Shown piece after piece: positions 50,541-59,520 of a stretch of 64,000 nucleotides of DNA; position 1 is the first letter of the stretch, and every line of letters begins with the position of its first letter. Where the stretch lies: the NCBI RefSeq assembly GCF_030730945.1, contig NZ_JAVAMS010000006.1:1-64000 (forward strand), given 5' to 3'. The notes under the pieces were generated by a model. The model saw only the letters and a program-made list of their open reading frames with translations. It had not been told where the DNA came from and did no database searches. This DNA is from Aurantiacibacter poecillastricola. Lineage in GTDB: Bacteria; Pseudomonadota; Alphaproteobacteria; Sphingomonadales; Sphingomonadaceae. The translations under genes were made by a program, and so were the position numbers.

Positions 50541-50809
50541 TTATTCATCCAATATTCGGTCAGCTGGATCTCGCGCACCGGTAGGTTTTTGGGTGGTTCG
50601 AGGACGGCGTATTCATTCACGCGCTTCACCGCGGCAGCGAACGGGACAGGCCTAGACTCAATGGTCCATCCTTCTTTGCGCATCTCGCTGATGACATCGG
50701 TGAGGTTCGAAACGCCGAAAAGGACAAGGGCTTCTAAGCGTGTGATAGGATTCCCACCGTGAAGGTGCTCCTTCACCGCCATCGCTATTCCGTATCGTTG
50801 GTTCTTCAT
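50537..50809 (-). CDS. Small winged-helix/HTH protein
   Basis: 90-aa protein resembling phage and mobile-element helix-turn-helix proteins. NPITRLEALVLFGVSNLTDV is the HTH, followed by ISEMRKEGWTIESR and a short C-terminal hairpin. It overlaps both neighbours by 4 nt, so it is made together with the HNH-helicase. It may target the helicase to DNA or repress the operon. Confidence 0.7.
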   Translation of the reverse strand: MKNQRYGIAMAVKEHLHGGNPITRLEALVLFGVSNLTDVISEMRKEGWTIESRPVPFAAAVKRVNEYAVLEPPKNLPVREIQLTEYWMNK

Positions 50810-51129
50810 GCTGCTAGCTCCATCTCGATTGATTGGTATGGCGGCTTGCGCCGATATGATGGCTCATCGCCACCGAAGAGGGAGCGGACGATGTCACGCT
50901 CTCCGTAAAACACTTGCCAGCCTTCGCCAGAGGCTATGGCCTGGTCGACTGGCAACTCCTCGAAAGTTGCCCGCTGGTCGCGGAATGAACCGAGGGGCAT
51001 GACGTCCCGGCCGTCGGCAACATCAACAAGATGCGCCGCGAGTTGCAGAGCTTCCTTCGAGGAGATCTCCGAGCCCAAAGACTCGCGGATCTCATGATAG
51101 AGCTGCTTAATTCGGCTGGGACGGTTCAT
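50806..51129 (-). CDS. Conserved-context hypothetical protein (107 aa)
   Basis: The start at 51129 is fixed by AGGAG 7 nt upstream. The N-terminal part is helical (RIKQLYHEIRESLGSE, then KEALQLAAHLVDVADG). The C-terminal part contains GEGWQVFYGERDIVRSLFGG. No known domain. Its stop overlaps the HTH gene by 4 nt. It is the second gene of the putative sigma-54 operon. Confidence 0.6.
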   Translation of the reverse strand: MNRPSRIKQLYHEIRESLGSEISSKEALQLAAHLVDVADGRDVMPLGSFRDQRATFEELPVDQAIASGEGWQVFYGERDIVRSLFGGDEPSYRRKPPYQSIEMELAA

Positions 51130-51139
51130 GAGCGTTCTC

Positions 51140-51418
51140 CTAGTGTACCGTCGCCGCGGTCGGCGCCGTGTCGGGTTGCTGATTTTCGCTTGATTGGTCT
51201 TCGTCTGCGGCAAGCTTGCTTGCGCATCCGGACTTCCCCCCATCCATCACCACGACGATCGCGAGCTCGGGATTGGGCGCGGCGTGCAGGCCCAGGACAA
51301 TTGCTTCCTGGGAGAGGGTGAAGCTAATTTCAGCGGCGTTGTAGTCGGCAGCCAGCAGTTGCTTTACAAAGCTGGCGACGACGTCGCTGAGCGGTTCGGA
51401 TGAGGTTTTTTGCGTCAT
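51140..51418 (-). CDS. First gene of the sigma-54 operon (92 aa, hypothetical)
   Basis: Small protein with an amphipathic helix (DVVASFVKQLLAADYNAAEI) and strands (ISFTLSQEAIVLGL and LAIVVVMDGGKS), then a disordered polar tail. ATG at 51418 lies within 1-2 nt of the transcription start predicted from the sigma-54 promoter, so translation would be leaderless. An upstream GTG at 51460 would lie inside and before the promoter. If leaderless initiation fails, this region is a 290-nt 5' leader of the 107-aa gene. Confidence 0.5.
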   Translation of the reverse strand: MTQKTSSEPLSDVVASFVKQLLAADYNAAEISFTLSQEAIVLGLHAAPNPELAIVVVMDGGKSGCASKLAADEDQSSENQQPDTAPTAATVH

Positions 51419-51429
51419 GCCCCCCACGT

Positions 51430-51445
51430 TGCAGGGGCCGTGCCA
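51430..51445 (-). promoter_or_regulatory. Near-consensus sigma-54 (-24/-12) promoter
   Basis: Minus strand TGGCACGGCCCCTGCA matches TGGCACG-N4-TTGCW at 11 of 12 fixed positions, with the essential GG-N10-GC spacing intact. It lies just upstream of the four-gene HNH-helicase operon and opposite a gene for a sigma-54 activator, which is the expected arrangement. Confidence 0.85.
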
Positions 51446-51474
51446 AACTTGATTCAGCACCTAATTTCGAGGTG

Positions 51475-51575
51475 ATAGTCTCGATAAACTATTGTTTTTA
51501 TGGCTTTTAAATTTTTAATATCCAATGCAGCCCAAACACGCTTGAGGATTTGACAAAAACCAAATCGTAAGATTT
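51475..51575. promoter_or_regulatory. AT-rich divergent region with two inverted repeats
   Basis: ATAGT-N8-ACTAT (51475-51492) and AAATC-GTAA-GATTT (51562-51575) lie between the sigma-54 promoter and the activator gene. The second is about 120 bp upstream of the promoter, a normal distance for an activator site. It also lies just upstream of the activator gene, downstream of a TTGACA at 51550-51555. The AT-rich 51481-51540 stretch could bend (IHF-like), but I see no clear IHF consensus. Confidence 0.4.
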
Positions 51576-51613
51576 CTTGTGCTTTACAAAAAAATGGTTG
51601 TTATCCAGTCCGT

Positions 51614-53116
51614 ATGCGCACTCTCATGGCATGGATCGGATACGCTGACCTCGCCGCCTCCAGGTCAGACGAGGGACTTGGCGGGCCGATCGGCGGGGCC
51701 CTTGTTGTTGGCGACTATGAGCAGGTGATCCTTCTAGCCAACTACAAGAACGAGGATGTCAAAGCCTATTCGGACTGGCTTGTTCGCAATGGGGCGCCTC
51801 AGCCAAATATTGAAAAAGCAACGCTCTCGAGCCCAACAAATTTCCGCGAGATCTACCAGGTCGCAAAACGCGTGCTGGACGATTTCGCCGCCGAATATGG
51901 CAGCACCGACCAATTAACGATCCACCTCAGTCCTGGCACGCCGGCCATGGCAGCTGTCTGGATCATACTGGCGAGGACCAGGACCACAGCACGCCTGATC
52001 CAATCATCGCCAGAAGAGGGCGTCAAAGAGGCTGATATTCCGTTCGATATAGCCGCGGAGTTTATTCCCGATCTCTTCTCTGCACATGACAAGCGCAGGC
52101 TGGAAGAGAGTGGGGAGAAGCCGCCTGAGGCTGCAAGCTTTTATGACATCAACTACCGAAGCAAGGAGATGGAGCGTAGGGTTCGCGATGCGAAGAAGGC
52201 GGCATTGCGGAACTTACCAGTTTTAATCGAAGGCGAGACGGGGACGGGCAAAGAGCTCTTCGCGCGCGCAATTCACAATAGTAGTCAGCGGCGCTCTAAA
52301 ACTTTCCATGTGGTCAATTGCGGCGCCATCCCTGCAGAACTGGTCGAGTCAGAGTTCTTCGGTCACACTAAAGGTGCATTCACAGGCGCGCTCAAGGATC
52401 GCAAAGGCGCATTTGAAGCTGCAAATGGCGGAACGCTCTTTCTCGACGAGATCGGTGAGCTGCCCCTTGCTGCGCAGGTCAAGCTCCTGCGGGCATTACA
52501 AGAGGGGGAGATAACGCCTGTCGGCGGGGATAAGTCGCGGAAGGTCGATGTGCGCATCATTGCGGCGACCAATCGCAATCTTATGGCGGAAGTTGTCGAG
52601 GGGAACTTTCGCGAAGACCTCTATTACAGACTGGCCATTGCGACACTGGACCTTCCGCCTCTGAGAAAGCGCGAGGGCGATGTGTGGCTGTTGGCGGAAC
52701 GCTTGCTTGAACAAGTTAACCGATCAGCCAGGGAAGAGCCTGGCTATAAGCAGAAGACATTCTCCGCTTCCGCGAAAAAACTAGTTCTCAAGCACTCGTG
52801 GCCAGGGAACGTCCGAGAGCTTCTCAACACGGTCAAACGGGCGACGTTGTTCGCAGATGGCGAGGAGATCAGCAGCGAAGACATGGCTCGGGCTATTCGT
52901 GCCGTACCCAACAGGGACGGGCCGCCAGATGGAGTCCTAAACCACGAGATTTATGAAGGGTTCGCGATCGAAGATAGGATTGACCAAGTGAAGCGCCATT
53001 ACCTGGAGCGAGCCCTTGAGAAGACTGGCGGCAATAAGGCTCAAGCCGCCAAGCTTCTAGGTCTTAAGAGTGCGCAGACGCTGACCTATTGGCTCGAAAA
53101 GCTCGGCATTGTGTGA
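51614..53116 (+). CDS. Sigma-54 activator with CARF-like N-terminal sensor
   Basis: 500-aa bacterial enhancer-binding protein. Residues 1-155 form a Rossmann-like sensor, with [20 protein letters not shown] at 101-120 resembling the nucleotide-binding loop of CARF domains and the sensor of RtcR. Residues about 180-420 are the sigma-54 AAA+ domain: Walker A GETGTGKE (207-214), GAFTGA (254-259) and Walker B LFLDE (275-279). The end is a Fis-type HTH ([13 protein letters not shown]). There is no receiver domain, so activation is probably by ligand. It diverges from a sigma-54 promoter driving the HNH-helicase operon. Confidence 0.88.
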   Translation: MRTLMAWIGYADLAASRSDEGLGGPIGGALVVGDYEQVILLANYKNEDVKAYSDWLVRNGAPQPNIEKATLSSPTNFREIYQVAKRVLDDFAAEYGSTDQLTIHLSPGTPAMAAVWIILARTRTTARLIQSSPEEGVKEADIPFDIAAEFIPDLFSAHDKRRLEESGEKPPEAASFYDINYRSKEMERRVRDAKKAALRNLPVLIEGETGTGKELFARAIHNSSQRRSKTFHVVNCGAIPAELVESEFFGHTKGAFTGALKDRKGAFEAANGGTLFLDEIGELPLAAQVKLLRALQEGEITPVGGDKSRKVDVRIIAATNRNLMAEVVEGNFREDLYYRLAIATLDLPPLRKREGDVWLLAERLLEQVNRSAREEPGYKQKTFSASAKKLVLKHSWPGNVRELLNTVKRATLFADGEEISSEDMARAIRAVPNRDGPPDGVLNHEIYEGFAIEDRIDQVKRHYLERALEKTGGNKAQAAKLLGLKSAQTLTYWLEKLGIV

Positions 53117-53321
53117 AACTGGTCCAGCGCTCGCCAAAGAGTTCGAGGACGATCCTTCATTAAGTCTGAGAAATTCGACTTCCTGAGCTTAATCCATCGT
53201 CCGTCATTGATTTCAGATGCGGGAGCCAGTCCTCCGTAAATCGCTCGATCTGCCGGTCATTGAGCCATACGATTGCTCGGCAGAATCGAGTCTCATCAAG
53301 AGTGCTAGACTAAAGGATTGT

Positions 53322-55352
53322 TTAAGGCTGCACGGGCTGGAGCACATACCCGTCAAAAATGATCTTTTTGCACTCTAAGCGAGCAAGAATCGGACTCAAA
53401 GTGTCGAAGTCTTCGCTGGTGGAGACAATGACTTGCTGCTGTGATCCCCGATGATTTGCCGCGTGCTCAAGCAATTGCCCGAAGCTCACCTTTGACGACG
53501 ATTGTTGGCGCGGCTCATCTAGCAGTAGCAGACCTGGATGATTGGTGGCGAACTTCCGGGCGAGCTCCAAGAGTCCGAGTTGGTAAGCCCATTTAAGGCG
53601 AATGGCGTCGCTCGCTGAAGTTTCAAAACCAATCTCATAGCCCTCTTTCTGCGGGCGGTAGCTATCTTCGTCGATCGTCAGATCTTTAGGTGCGAAGGTC
53701 GTGAACCCAAAAGCCTGAGCCAACTCGCGCAAAGATTTGGTGAGGGCGTCGAGCTTAAGCTTGTCGTCCTCGGTCATTTTGTCCGATGGAATGAGCCGAC
53801 CCGCTTTCCACAATTCTTCGAACTCTGCCGACAATGTGTGGAGGCGGCTCGCCGTATCCTCCAACGACGCGATCAGAGCTTCTATATCGCGAATTCGAGC
53901 CTCGATGCGCACTCGCTCCTCGACGACCGCCGCTGAGGGCGCACTCGATGGACCTAGGAGGTCGCTTCGAATCGTTCGAACGCGAGAGTACAGCTTGTTG
54001 ATTTCGGCCGAGGCGACCGCCCCAAGATCCTGGAGACGCTGTTGCTCGGCCTGCTCCCGCTGTAAGATATCTTCGAACATTTTCAGCTGCGACCGAACGT
54101 ACTCGATGTTGTCCTCAATCGGCATTACCGCTTCAAGGACTTCTTGAGAAATTAAGGCATCGACGAGACTCTGCTCGCAGGTTGGGCATTGCTCTGGCGT
54201 CAAATTTCCAGCTGTCCCGGCGTAGCGCTGAAGCCTCTGAACATCTTGGTTCTTCTGTAGATCCTCTCTAAGCTGGGCGATACGGCGCTCAAGAGATGCG
54301 ATATCGGCGCCCTTCAACTGCAGTGCCTTGTGCACTTCGACGCGCTTCTGATTCCGCGCGTCAATTTCCCTACCAAGCGATTCAAGCTCTGCGGTGAGGG
54401 CGTCAGCTTTGTCGCCGACCTGAGGTATCTCTGTTTTGGCGAGAGCAGCGGCCCGAACCCGTAGTTCAGTCAGTATCGTTTCGACCACGACGGTCTCGTC
54501 ATCCTGAACAAGTGAGATTGTCCAACGCTCGAGACTGTCAATGTCTGCAGTCGGTCGAGGGGGAAGACCGCTCAATGTACCGCCTGCGCGCCGCGCAACC
54601 CGCATCATCTCGTCAATGACACCTGTCCAGCTACGCGCATTCTCTTCGATCCTCTCTTTCAATCGTTGGCGCTGCAATTCGAGCCTATGGACATCGAGAT
54701 CTAAGATGAACTCAACCGCGCGTTTCTGGACATCGCGAACACGCATATATGTCGGGATAGCGGCCGGAATTATGGACCAACCGCGCTTTTGTTCCACCCA
54801 GAAAAGCGGGAATACTGTTTCCAGCGGGAGTTTCCCCTCAGGACCTTCATATTTTCGTACAACCGGCATATCCCAGCCGATGAAAGCTTCGAGAAAGTGC
54901 AGAAAGCCATCCTCGCGTTGGAAGGCACCTGGATCGCGAACGAAGAACTGTCGTGAAGGCGCCGTCGCGGACGGTTCTGTCAGCATTGGACCGAACCACA
55001 CGGTAACAAGGCGTGTGTCGATGCCAGGCTGCTTGATCGGTCTGCGCACCGTTACGATAGTCCCTGCCCCGTTCTCAATTTCAAGTTCGACGAAGGAATT
55101 TATGACTTCAAGTTTGCTCTCGTCATCCTTCATCAGGTAAGTCGTCAGTGCGTGAGGCACTGGCACCTCGCGGCTTGGGCTAAGCATCTTTTCCATGCCA
55201 AGCACGTAGAGCAAAGCCTGCATGCTGGTTGACTTACCCTTCGTGTTGTCAGCCCAAATCACGTTGAGGCCATCCTCAAACGGAAGATCGGCGCCGTAGG
55301 GACCGTCTTGTGTGAAAGCGCGCAACCGCAAGTGCCTAAGCCGAAGAGTCAA
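53322..55352 (-). CDS. Rad50/SMC-like ATPase of an ABC three-component system
   Basis: 676-aa ATPase. The N-terminal P-loop is ADNTKGKST (about 34-42), the RecN/Rad50-like variant seen in conflict-system ATPases. Long coiled coils (about 205-270, 300-380 and 405-510) surround a single CxxC (CPTCEQ, about 388-393), a zinc-hook-like tip. The Walker B is LLLLDEPRQQSSS (about 606-618). The DEPRQQ form is typical of the three-component (ABC-3C) group. It overlaps the middle-component gene by 4 nt. Likely anti-phage or anti-plasmid. Confidence 0.82.
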   Translation of the reverse strand: MTLRLRHLRLRAFTQDGPYGADLPFEDGLNVIWADNTKGKSTSMQALLYVLGMEKMLSPSREVPVPHALTTYLMKDDESKLEVINSFVELEIENGAGTIVTVRRPIKQPGIDTRLVTVWFGPMLTEPSATAPSRQFFVRDPGAFQREDGFLHFLEAFIGWDMPVVRKYEGPEGKLPLETVFPLFWVEQKRGWSIIPAAIPTYMRVRDVQKRAVEFILDLDVHRLELQRQRLKERIEENARSWTGVIDEMMRVARRAGGTLSGLPPRPTADIDSLERWTISLVQDDETVVVETILTELRVRAAALAKTEIPQVGDKADALTAELESLGREIDARNQKRVEVHKALQLKGADIASLERRIAQLREDLQKNQDVQRLQRYAGTAGNLTPEQCPTCEQSLVDALISQEVLEAVMPIEDNIEYVRSQLKMFEDILQREQAEQQRLQDLGAVASAEINKLYSRVRTIRSDLLGPSSAPSAAVVEERVRIEARIRDIEALIASLEDTASRLHTLSAEFEELWKAGRLIPSDKMTEDDKLKLDALTKSLRELAQAFGFTTFAPKDLTIDEDSYRPQKEGYEIGFETSASDAIRLKWAYQLGLLELARKFATNHPGLLLLDEPRQQSSSKVSFGQLLEHAANHRGSQQQVIVSTSEDFDTLSPILARLECKKIIFDGYVLQPVQP

Positions 55353-55837
55353 AGCAGCGTCTCCATACGCCAGATGCGGGTTACGATCTTTTCAGTCGCT
55401 CGTTTCGCGACGGTGGTCAGAAACACTCGCTCATGCTGAAGAACATCAGAATTAGCGTCGATTGCTGCTGCAACGTTTTGGCCGAGCAACGTCAGCGTGA
55501 TTGTCTTACCTTTGGTCACGTCCAAGTATTTGAGGCCGTGCGCGAAGGCGACTGCCCGGTTCAGCCAAGGCTCCACACGGACCTGAAGTTCACCGGTCTT
55601 TCGTTCGCCGCGCAGCACGGCGTGGACCTGCTCCCGACTTTCTTCGGTGCGGATCGAGTGCGCCAGAAATTGCAGCTTCAGGAAGCTCGCTCTTTTACCA
55701 CGGCTATGGAGCAGGCTTAGGAGGACGACCGCAATTCCCCACGACATGCGAAGGTCACCTGCGACCGGCTCTGGTCGCGATGTGAAGGAGAAGTTGGCGC
55801 CCTGCAGCGCTTGAAGGAACGGGCTATCAGGCGGCAT
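55349..55837 (-). CDS. Middle component of the three-component ATPase system
   Basis: 162-aa helical protein. GIAVVLLSLLHSRGKRASFL then KLQFLAHSIRTEESREQVHA and LRGE resemble the winged-helix middle-component family that links the ATPase to the effector. ATG at 55837 overlaps the effector stop by 11 nt, and the stop overlaps the ATPase start by 4 nt. The longer upstream reading would cover 71 bp of the effector gene. Confidence 0.7.
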   Translation of the reverse strand: MPPDSPFLQALQGANFSFTSRPEPVAGDLRMSWGIAVVLLSLLHSRGKRASFLKLQFLAHSIRTEESREQVHAVLRGERKTGELQVRVEPWLNRAVAFAHGLKYLDVTKGKTITLTLLGQNVAAAIDANSDVLQHERVFLTTVAKRATEKIVTRIWRMETLL

Positions 55838-56744
55838 CGGGGAAATCGAGTGGGCAGCGCATGATCCATTCGGAGATGGTGCCAAGCGCAATTTCATGCG
55901 CGTTGTCGTCGGACAACGTCGGGGCAGCGGATTTGATTGCTTGAGTGAGCGAGATAATCTCGGTGTTCAGGATACTGCTGGGTAAGCTACCTCCTTTTGG
56001 TCCAGCGAATGTGAGAGTGCGCGCACGGACTTGGATTGCGGCGGCAACCTTCTCATGCATGTCGGGCGCATTGTTGCGCAGAGCATCAAGGAGGCTGTTG
56101 CATCTTAGGAAGGCCTCTATTCCGTGCTCCACTGCCTCGTTCAATCCGGTGCCCGTCGCTCGCTTTCCTAACTTGACAGTGGCGTTCGCCACGAGATCGG
56201 CGGAACCAGCCTCCCAATTCTTGAGCTCCTCCTTGCTAGGTGACGCGACGCTCAGCGAGAGATTGGTAAGACCAGCAATCGCGTCCTGCAGCGCTTTCCC
56301 GGGGAAATGGGTCTGATCTTGAATGCAGACCTCGAAATCATCGTCGAGCAGTGACAGCCCTTGCTTCCGTAGGTCGGTGGTTTTCTTCGCGCAATGAAGG
56401 TTCAAATCCTTACTGTCATGATTGGGAACCAGCAGCACCCAGGACCTTAATTTTTGGCCGAGCAAGAGCTTGGAAACCTCAGCAGCACCTTTGACAAGCT
56501 TAGTGAGATCGGTCGTCATCTTGCTTTTCTGACGATCAGCGCGCACCGAAATATCAAGAGGCTCTTCAGGTGCGTAGCACTGATAGATAACGAGTTCGGA
56601 TAGACAGTAATAGTCGATACCGAGATCGCCGCTATGGTTCGCGGGGACCTTGTGTACGTTCAACACACCATGACGGCTTTGCAAAAGGCTGAGGGAGAAC
56701 TCCTCCCAATCGTCTGGTTCCCATTGATAAACTAAGGTCGTCAT
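55827..56744 (-). CDS. Restriction-endonuclease-like effector of the three-component system
   Basis: 305-aa protein. The N-terminal domain fits a PD-(D/E)xK nuclease fold: WEEF (about 13-16), SGDLGID (38-44) and LVIYQCYAPEEP (51-62). The usual Q-x-K lysine is Tyr57 here, so catalysis is uncertain. The rest (about 90-300) is helical, as in the C-terminal domains of three-component systems. ATG at 56744 is preceded by GGGGAGGAA. An upstream ATG at 56786 lacks a ribosome site. It is the first gene of the three-gene operon. Confidence 0.65.
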   Translation of the reverse strand: MTTLVYQWEPDDWEEFSLSLLQSRHGVLNVHKVPANHSGDLGIDYYCLSELVIYQCYAPEEPLDISVRADRQKSKMTTDLTKLVKGAAEVSKLLLGQKLRSWVLLVPNHDSKDLNLHCAKKTTDLRKQGLSLLDDDFEVCIQDQTHFPGKALQDAIAGLTNLSLSVASPSKEELKNWEAGSADLVANATVKLGKRATGTGLNEAVEHGIEAFLRCNSLLDALRNNAPDMHEKVAAAIQVRARTLTFAGPKGGSLPSSILNTEIISLTQAIKSAAPTLSDDNAHEIALGTISEWIMRCPLDFPDAA

Positions 56745-57102
56745 TTCCTCCCCGACCGTGATCACCGTCAAAGTTGTTTGTTGCATGTTAGACGCCCGAT
56801 CTCAATCGCAGCAATCATCTCGCAAAGTGTTCGAATGGCAGCAATTAATGCACGAGGCTTCCAATGTCATGCACATGAATGACCGGTCGCCTTTGACGAT
56901 CTTACCTTTCGGGGGGATTGGGCAGCGCGTCCTCCAGAAATCCCGTTGATCACTCTCTTATGAACGATCTTCAGATTTCGGGTATGCATGCCGAACCGGC
57001 GACCGTCCGAATTTACGACGGGTGGCCGCCGTAAGACCTCAATCGACGGATCATGCAAGAGCTCGCCGAATTAACCATGTCGGACCACTCCGAGTTGCCT
57101 CA
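56745..57102. other. Gap upstream of the three-component operon
   Basis: About 360 bp without a credible gene. It must contain the promoter of the three-component operon. I found no sigma-54 motif and no GTTC-N7-GTTC box. Confidence 0.4.
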
Positions 57103-58266
57103 TCATTCCAACGCCAGTTGCTGCGCAATGCTCTCGCCGACCAAAGTAGCAGCCTCGAGCAAAACGCCGTCATCCAAGTGAGCATAGCGTGCCGTCGTAG
57201 AGACATGTCTATGTCCGAGAAGACTGCCGATCATTGGCAGCGTTTCTGAAGAACGCGCCGCCAGGCTGGCATAGTTGTGCCTCAGGTCGTGCAACCGAAC
57301 ATCGTCCAGCCCCGCTTCGGTCCGCAATCTCCGCCAAAACCAATCTAAAGCCGATCTTGGCAGTACGTCGAAGGTGAAAACGCGCTGGCCCTTCCTTCCG
57401 CGCGTGAATGCGTCGAGCACCGCCCTCGCCTCCTGACCAAGCCAGACAATGCGCGGGCCGGTCTTTGAGTCATTAAGTTTCAGCTTCCGGCCCTGCACCT
57501 CGCCCCAAGTGAGATTGAGGATCTCGCCGCGACGACAGCCTGTCAGCGCGAGAAGCGAGATCACGGCGACCTCGACGGGGTTTTCAGCACGATTGTCCGC
57601 CAACGCGCGACCAAGCCGGGCCATCTCGTCGTGACTCAAAAAGCGCTCGATCTTGCGTCCCCGGTTGCGTTTCACACCGCGAAAAGGATTTGAATGCTCT
57701 GGCAGGTAGCCCCATGCTTCGGCCTTGGCGAACATGGCTTTAAGGATTTCCATGGCGCGATTGGCTGCACCAGGACCTGCTGATCGCGTGAGCTCGGCAT
57801 GCCAGCGCACCGCATCAGCGTGGCTAATTTCGTCAATGAACTTGCCCGGAAACGCTTGCTCCAGATGGGTCCGCCGGTAGATATTCTGAATTTCGCGCGT
57901 TGACGGTTTCCAGGTCGGCGCTGCTACCTCCCAGTAGGATTGGAGAAATGCCGCGTAGGTCGGCGTCTTGCGCCCACGCTGCTTCTTGTCGGCAGGGTTT
58001 TCACCAAGCTCAATGCGCAGGATAAGGCGTCGTGCGACATCCTTGGCAATACGCTCTGTTAGGATGGCAGCGTCACCAATAGTGATGAGCCGTTGCTTAC
58101 CGCCCATCGTGCGCTGCAGAACATAGCTCTTGCGGCCCGATGGATGGACGCGCTCGCCAAAGCCGGGGAGCACGTAGTCAAATCTCGAGCGACGCTTGCC
58201 AGCCTCGCCCGGTATGACGCGCGCAAGCTCCTCTGCAATGATCTGCCTAAGGTCGTACTGGGTCAT
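57103..58266 (-). CDS. Tyrosine recombinase 2 of a tandem pair
   Basis: 387-aa integrase with a DUF4102-like arm domain (FGERVHPSGRKSYVLQ), a SAM-like core-binding domain (about 105-200) and the catalytic domain. The catalytic residues are in ALTGCRRGEILNL (Arg), LHDLRHNYASLA (HxxR), LLGHRH and TTARYAHL (Tyr nucleophile). Its ATG overlaps the stop of recombinase 1 by 4 nt. The pair probably act together on the attachment sites of the defence island. Confidence 0.9.
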   Translation of the reverse strand: MTQYDLRQIIAEELARVIPGEAGKRRSRFDYVLPGFGERVHPSGRKSYVLQRTMGGKQRLITIGDAAILTERIAKDVARRLILRIELGENPADKKQRGRKTPTYAAFLQSYWEVAAPTWKPSTREIQNIYRRTHLEQAFPGKFIDEISHADAVRWHAELTRSAGPGAANRAMEILKAMFAKAEAWGYLPEHSNPFRGVKRNRGRKIERFLSHDEMARLGRALADNRAENPVEVAVISLLALTGCRRGEILNLTWGEVQGRKLKLNDSKTGPRIVWLGQEARAVLDAFTRGRKGQRVFTFDVLPRSALDWFWRRLRTEAGLDDVRLHDLRHNYASLAARSSETLPMIGSLLGHRHVSTTARYAHLDDGVLLEAATLVGESIAQQLALE

Positions 58267-59507
58267 GCAGCCATCCCCATTGCACTTGCGAGATTGGAGC
58301 AGATGCGATCAGCGCTCTCCGCAATCACCTCGTCAGCCAGATGTGCGTACCGCGCAGTTGTTTCCGGAAGCGCGTGGCCGAGTAGCTTGCCGATTGTCGC
58401 CAGCGGAATGTGCTGTGCAATGGCAACCGAGGCGAAGCTGTGACGCAGATCATGAAGCCGCACGTCGGGCAGCGCAGCCTTGCGCCTGATGCGATCCCAG
58501 TACTGGCCGAGATTGATCGGAGCCTCGCGACGCATGGCAGGAAAGACCAGCAGCTCGTCGGCACGACGTTCCAGTCCCCCGAGCACTGCGATAGCTTGCG
58601 GGTTGAGATAAATCGTCTTTGGGCCGGTCTTGCTGTCAGGCAATTGCAGACGTGGTGGCTGGACATAACGCCAGCGTAAGGTCGCGATTTCCGAGACCCG
58701 AGCTCCAGTGTAGATGAGCATGAGCAGCGCCGGAATGACAAATGGATTGACCCCATCATGTTCGGCCAGAACGCGCCCCAGTCTTCGGTATTCAGAGGCA
58801 GAGAGGTAGCGCTCGGGCAGATCGCGTTTGAAGCGGGAGACGCCGCAGCACGGGTTGGAATTCTTCACCCGGTAGCCGAGCTTCTCGGCATACTGCATCA
58901 TCACCGACATGATAGGGATGGCGCGGTTGAAGGTCCCTCCCCGCTCAGCCATGCTGTCTCGCCAGCGGTTGATGTCTCCGCGTTCGATCATATCGACCGG
59001 CAGGTCACCGAACCTTGGCACGAGCAGTTGATCGATGCGCGAACGCGACGATCGCTGTGTCGCTGGCTTCCAATGCGGCGAATAATCCTGCCAGAACTCT
59101 TCGGCATAATCAGCGAACAGCGGCACTCGCCTCTTCTCGGGCGCGGTAGGGAGGTCGGCAAGCGTTGCCTTGATGAGCAAACTGCGCGCGGCAGCGCGCG
59201 CGGCGGGCGCGCCCAGCGCACCTGCCGCCATCCCCGCGCAACCAAGTGTCACCATGCGCTGCACGCCTCGCGGACTATGCTTGACTATCCATGTAAGGTG
59301 ACCCGACTTCCGTTTGCGAAGCCCGAAGCCGGGAAGTTCTGTGTCCCACGTAATACCGATGGGAAGCGACTTTCGACGAGCGACATGACCAGTCAATTTC
59401 AGCCTGAACGATGGCCTGCGAGGGGCTATGACTGAGCCTTGGCTACTATGCGATCGCTCACGTGTTGCCGAAATCGAACTTACTGTTTTATCGTGCTTTT
59501 CTTCCAT
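58263..59507 (-). CDS. Tyrosine recombinase 1 of a tandem pair
   Basis: 414-aa integrase, first gene of the pair. Arm-binding region (about 50-90), core-binding domain (about 130-225) and a catalytic domain with IYTGARVSEIATL (Arg), LHDLRHSFASVA (HxxR), LLGHALPE and TTARYAHL (Tyr). It is clearly paralogous to recombinase 2. Its start lies 13 bp from the right-hand copy of the 50-bp repeat, a normal place for an attachment site. Confidence 0.9.
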   Translation of the reverse strand: MEEKHDKTVSSISATRERSHSSQGSVIAPRRPSFRLKLTGHVARRKSLPIGITWDTELPGFGLRKRKSGHLTWIVKHSPRGVQRMVTLGCAGMAAGALGAPAARAAARSLLIKATLADLPTAPEKRRVPLFADYAEEFWQDYSPHWKPATQRSSRSRIDQLLVPRFGDLPVDMIERGDINRWRDSMAERGGTFNRAIPIMSVMMQYAEKLGYRVKNSNPCCGVSRFKRDLPERYLSASEYRRLGRVLAEHDGVNPFVIPALLMLIYTGARVSEIATLRWRYVQPPRLQLPDSKTGPKTIYLNPQAIAVLGGLERRADELLVFPAMRREAPINLGQYWDRIRRKAALPDVRLHDLRHSFASVAIAQHIPLATIGKLLGHALPETTARYAHLADEVIAESADRICSNLASAMGMAA

Positions 59508-59520
59508 TCATGCAGCTTAG

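Noticed and set aside
56745..57102. Second sigma-54 promoter for the three-component operon
   Set aside because: No GG-N10-GC pair with a TGGCAC-like -24 element on the minus strand.
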